From Comamonas sp. (GTDB taxonomy: Bacteria > Pseudomonadota > Gammaproteobacteria > Burkholderiales > Burkholderiaceae_C), in contig JADMKK010000004.1 of the NCBI GenBank assembly GCA_015478895.1, positions 1-64,000 on the forward strand: DNA of 64,000 nt. Reading direction: 5' to 3'. The translations under genes were made by a program, and so were the position numbers. The notes below the pieces were generated by a model that saw only the letters and a program-made list of their open reading frames with translations, did no database searches and was not told where the DNA came from. Shown here piece by piece: positions 63,786 to 64,000 of this stretch. The number at the start of each line of letters is the position of its first letter. Position 1 is the first letter of the stretch.

Positions 63786-64000
63786 CTAAGGTTTGCTGTG
63801 GGACTTGAGCTTCAGGTCCAGCTCATCACGGCCCCCGTCTTCCAGCATGCGGATACGCACGGGCAGGTATTGCAAGCTGGGAGCCAGCCACAAGGCGGCC
63901 TGCAAGCCATCTTCCAGACCGCTTTCTGACTGGTGCTCCAGTTTGAGGGCAGACAGCTTGCCTGCAGGCAACTGCAGTGTCTCTGTGCCCCGTACCGTAA
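63786..64000 (-). CDS. DUF3108 family protein, C-terminal part (runs off the window)
   Basis: Only the last 70 codons are in the window; the frame stays open to position 64000. The segment GTETLQLPAGKLSALKL followed by WLAPSLQYLPVRIRMLEDGG is typical of the C terminus of DUF3108 proteins, which are exported or periplasmic proteins of unknown function. No start is visible because it lies beyond the window. Confidence 0.75.
   Translation of the reverse strand, partial: TVRGTETLQLPAGKLSALKLEHQSESGLEDGLQAALWLAPSLQYLPVRIRMLEDGGRDELDLKLKSHSKP

Overview
The window looks like one contiguous stretch of a Burkholderiales chromosome, family Comamonadaceae (Comamonas/Acidovorax/Delftia relatives). The basis is gene order (trpE-aroQ-trpG//trpD-trpC-ung, recG-oxyR-dps-ubiA, rsmI/yraN-diaA-dolP, pilU-pilT-yggS), lineage-typical families (SpecificRecomb/Gcr, DUF3567, DUF3108, DUF2798) and a dispersed AGCCCTTGT...AAGGGCT intergenic tag of a kind I associate with comamonads. 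I saw no insertion sequence, prophage or CRISPR array. Coding density is high and almost every gene is a recognisable housekeeping or accessory gene.

Layout. 0-10.4 kb: pncC-pgpA, thiL, a GshA-like ligase coupled to a Kef-like antiporter, gcr-apaG, then rpe and gph, and a chemotaxis receptor. 10.6-16.5 kb: the tryptophan region, with a candidate Trp-Trp leader peptide, trpE, an embedded chorismate mutase and trpG in overlapping frames, a terminator plus a repeat, then trpD-trpC-DUF2798-ung. 16.5-24.9 kb: queA, a hemerythrin-GGDEF protein, recG, oxyR, dps, ubiA, proC. 25-29.2 kb: glycerol catabolism (glpK, glpR, divergent glpD; no glpF). 29.3-38.4 kb: the spc and alpha ribosomal operons from rplN to rplQ with secY and rpoA, followed by an initiator tRNA. 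38.8-47.7 kb: an actin-domain-only Hsp70, rsmI/yraN-diaA-dolP, pilT/pilU, yggS, a class V aminotransferase, an FKBP. 47.8-57.3 kb: an iron-uptake region with two CirA-like TonB receptors, a lone periplasmic siderophore-binding protein, two Fur-like sites, a DUF445 protein, a methyltransferase directly behind the second receptor, and two small TPR/ankyrin genes. 57.4-64 kb: a GlcD-type oxidase, a GcvA-like LysR regulator, purU, a membrane GGDEF-EAL protein, DUF3567, and the end of a DUF3108 protein.

Most unusual structure. Eleven intergenic copies of a palindromic element are spread over the window. Eight are long (about 75-95 bp): outer arms of the type GAGCTNNTTGCCCTTGT enclose a second inverted repeat whose sequence differs from copy to copy while its pairing is kept. 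Three are short (7-nt arms, always a 7-nt loop). They lie between genes, sit next to or act as terminators, split the trp operon, and in one case seem to have supplied a false upstream start codon to ung. A second recurring pattern is a -10-like hexamer (GACAAT, TACACT, TAAAAT, TACAGT) 6-9 nt before the start codon of genes without a Shine-Dalgarno sequence, which suggests leaderless mRNAs for trpL, rpe, ubiA, purU, pgpA and glcD among others. Perfect 10-12 bp hairpins between secY-rpmJ, rpsK-rpsD and rpsD-rpoA are a third layer of unexplained RNA structure.
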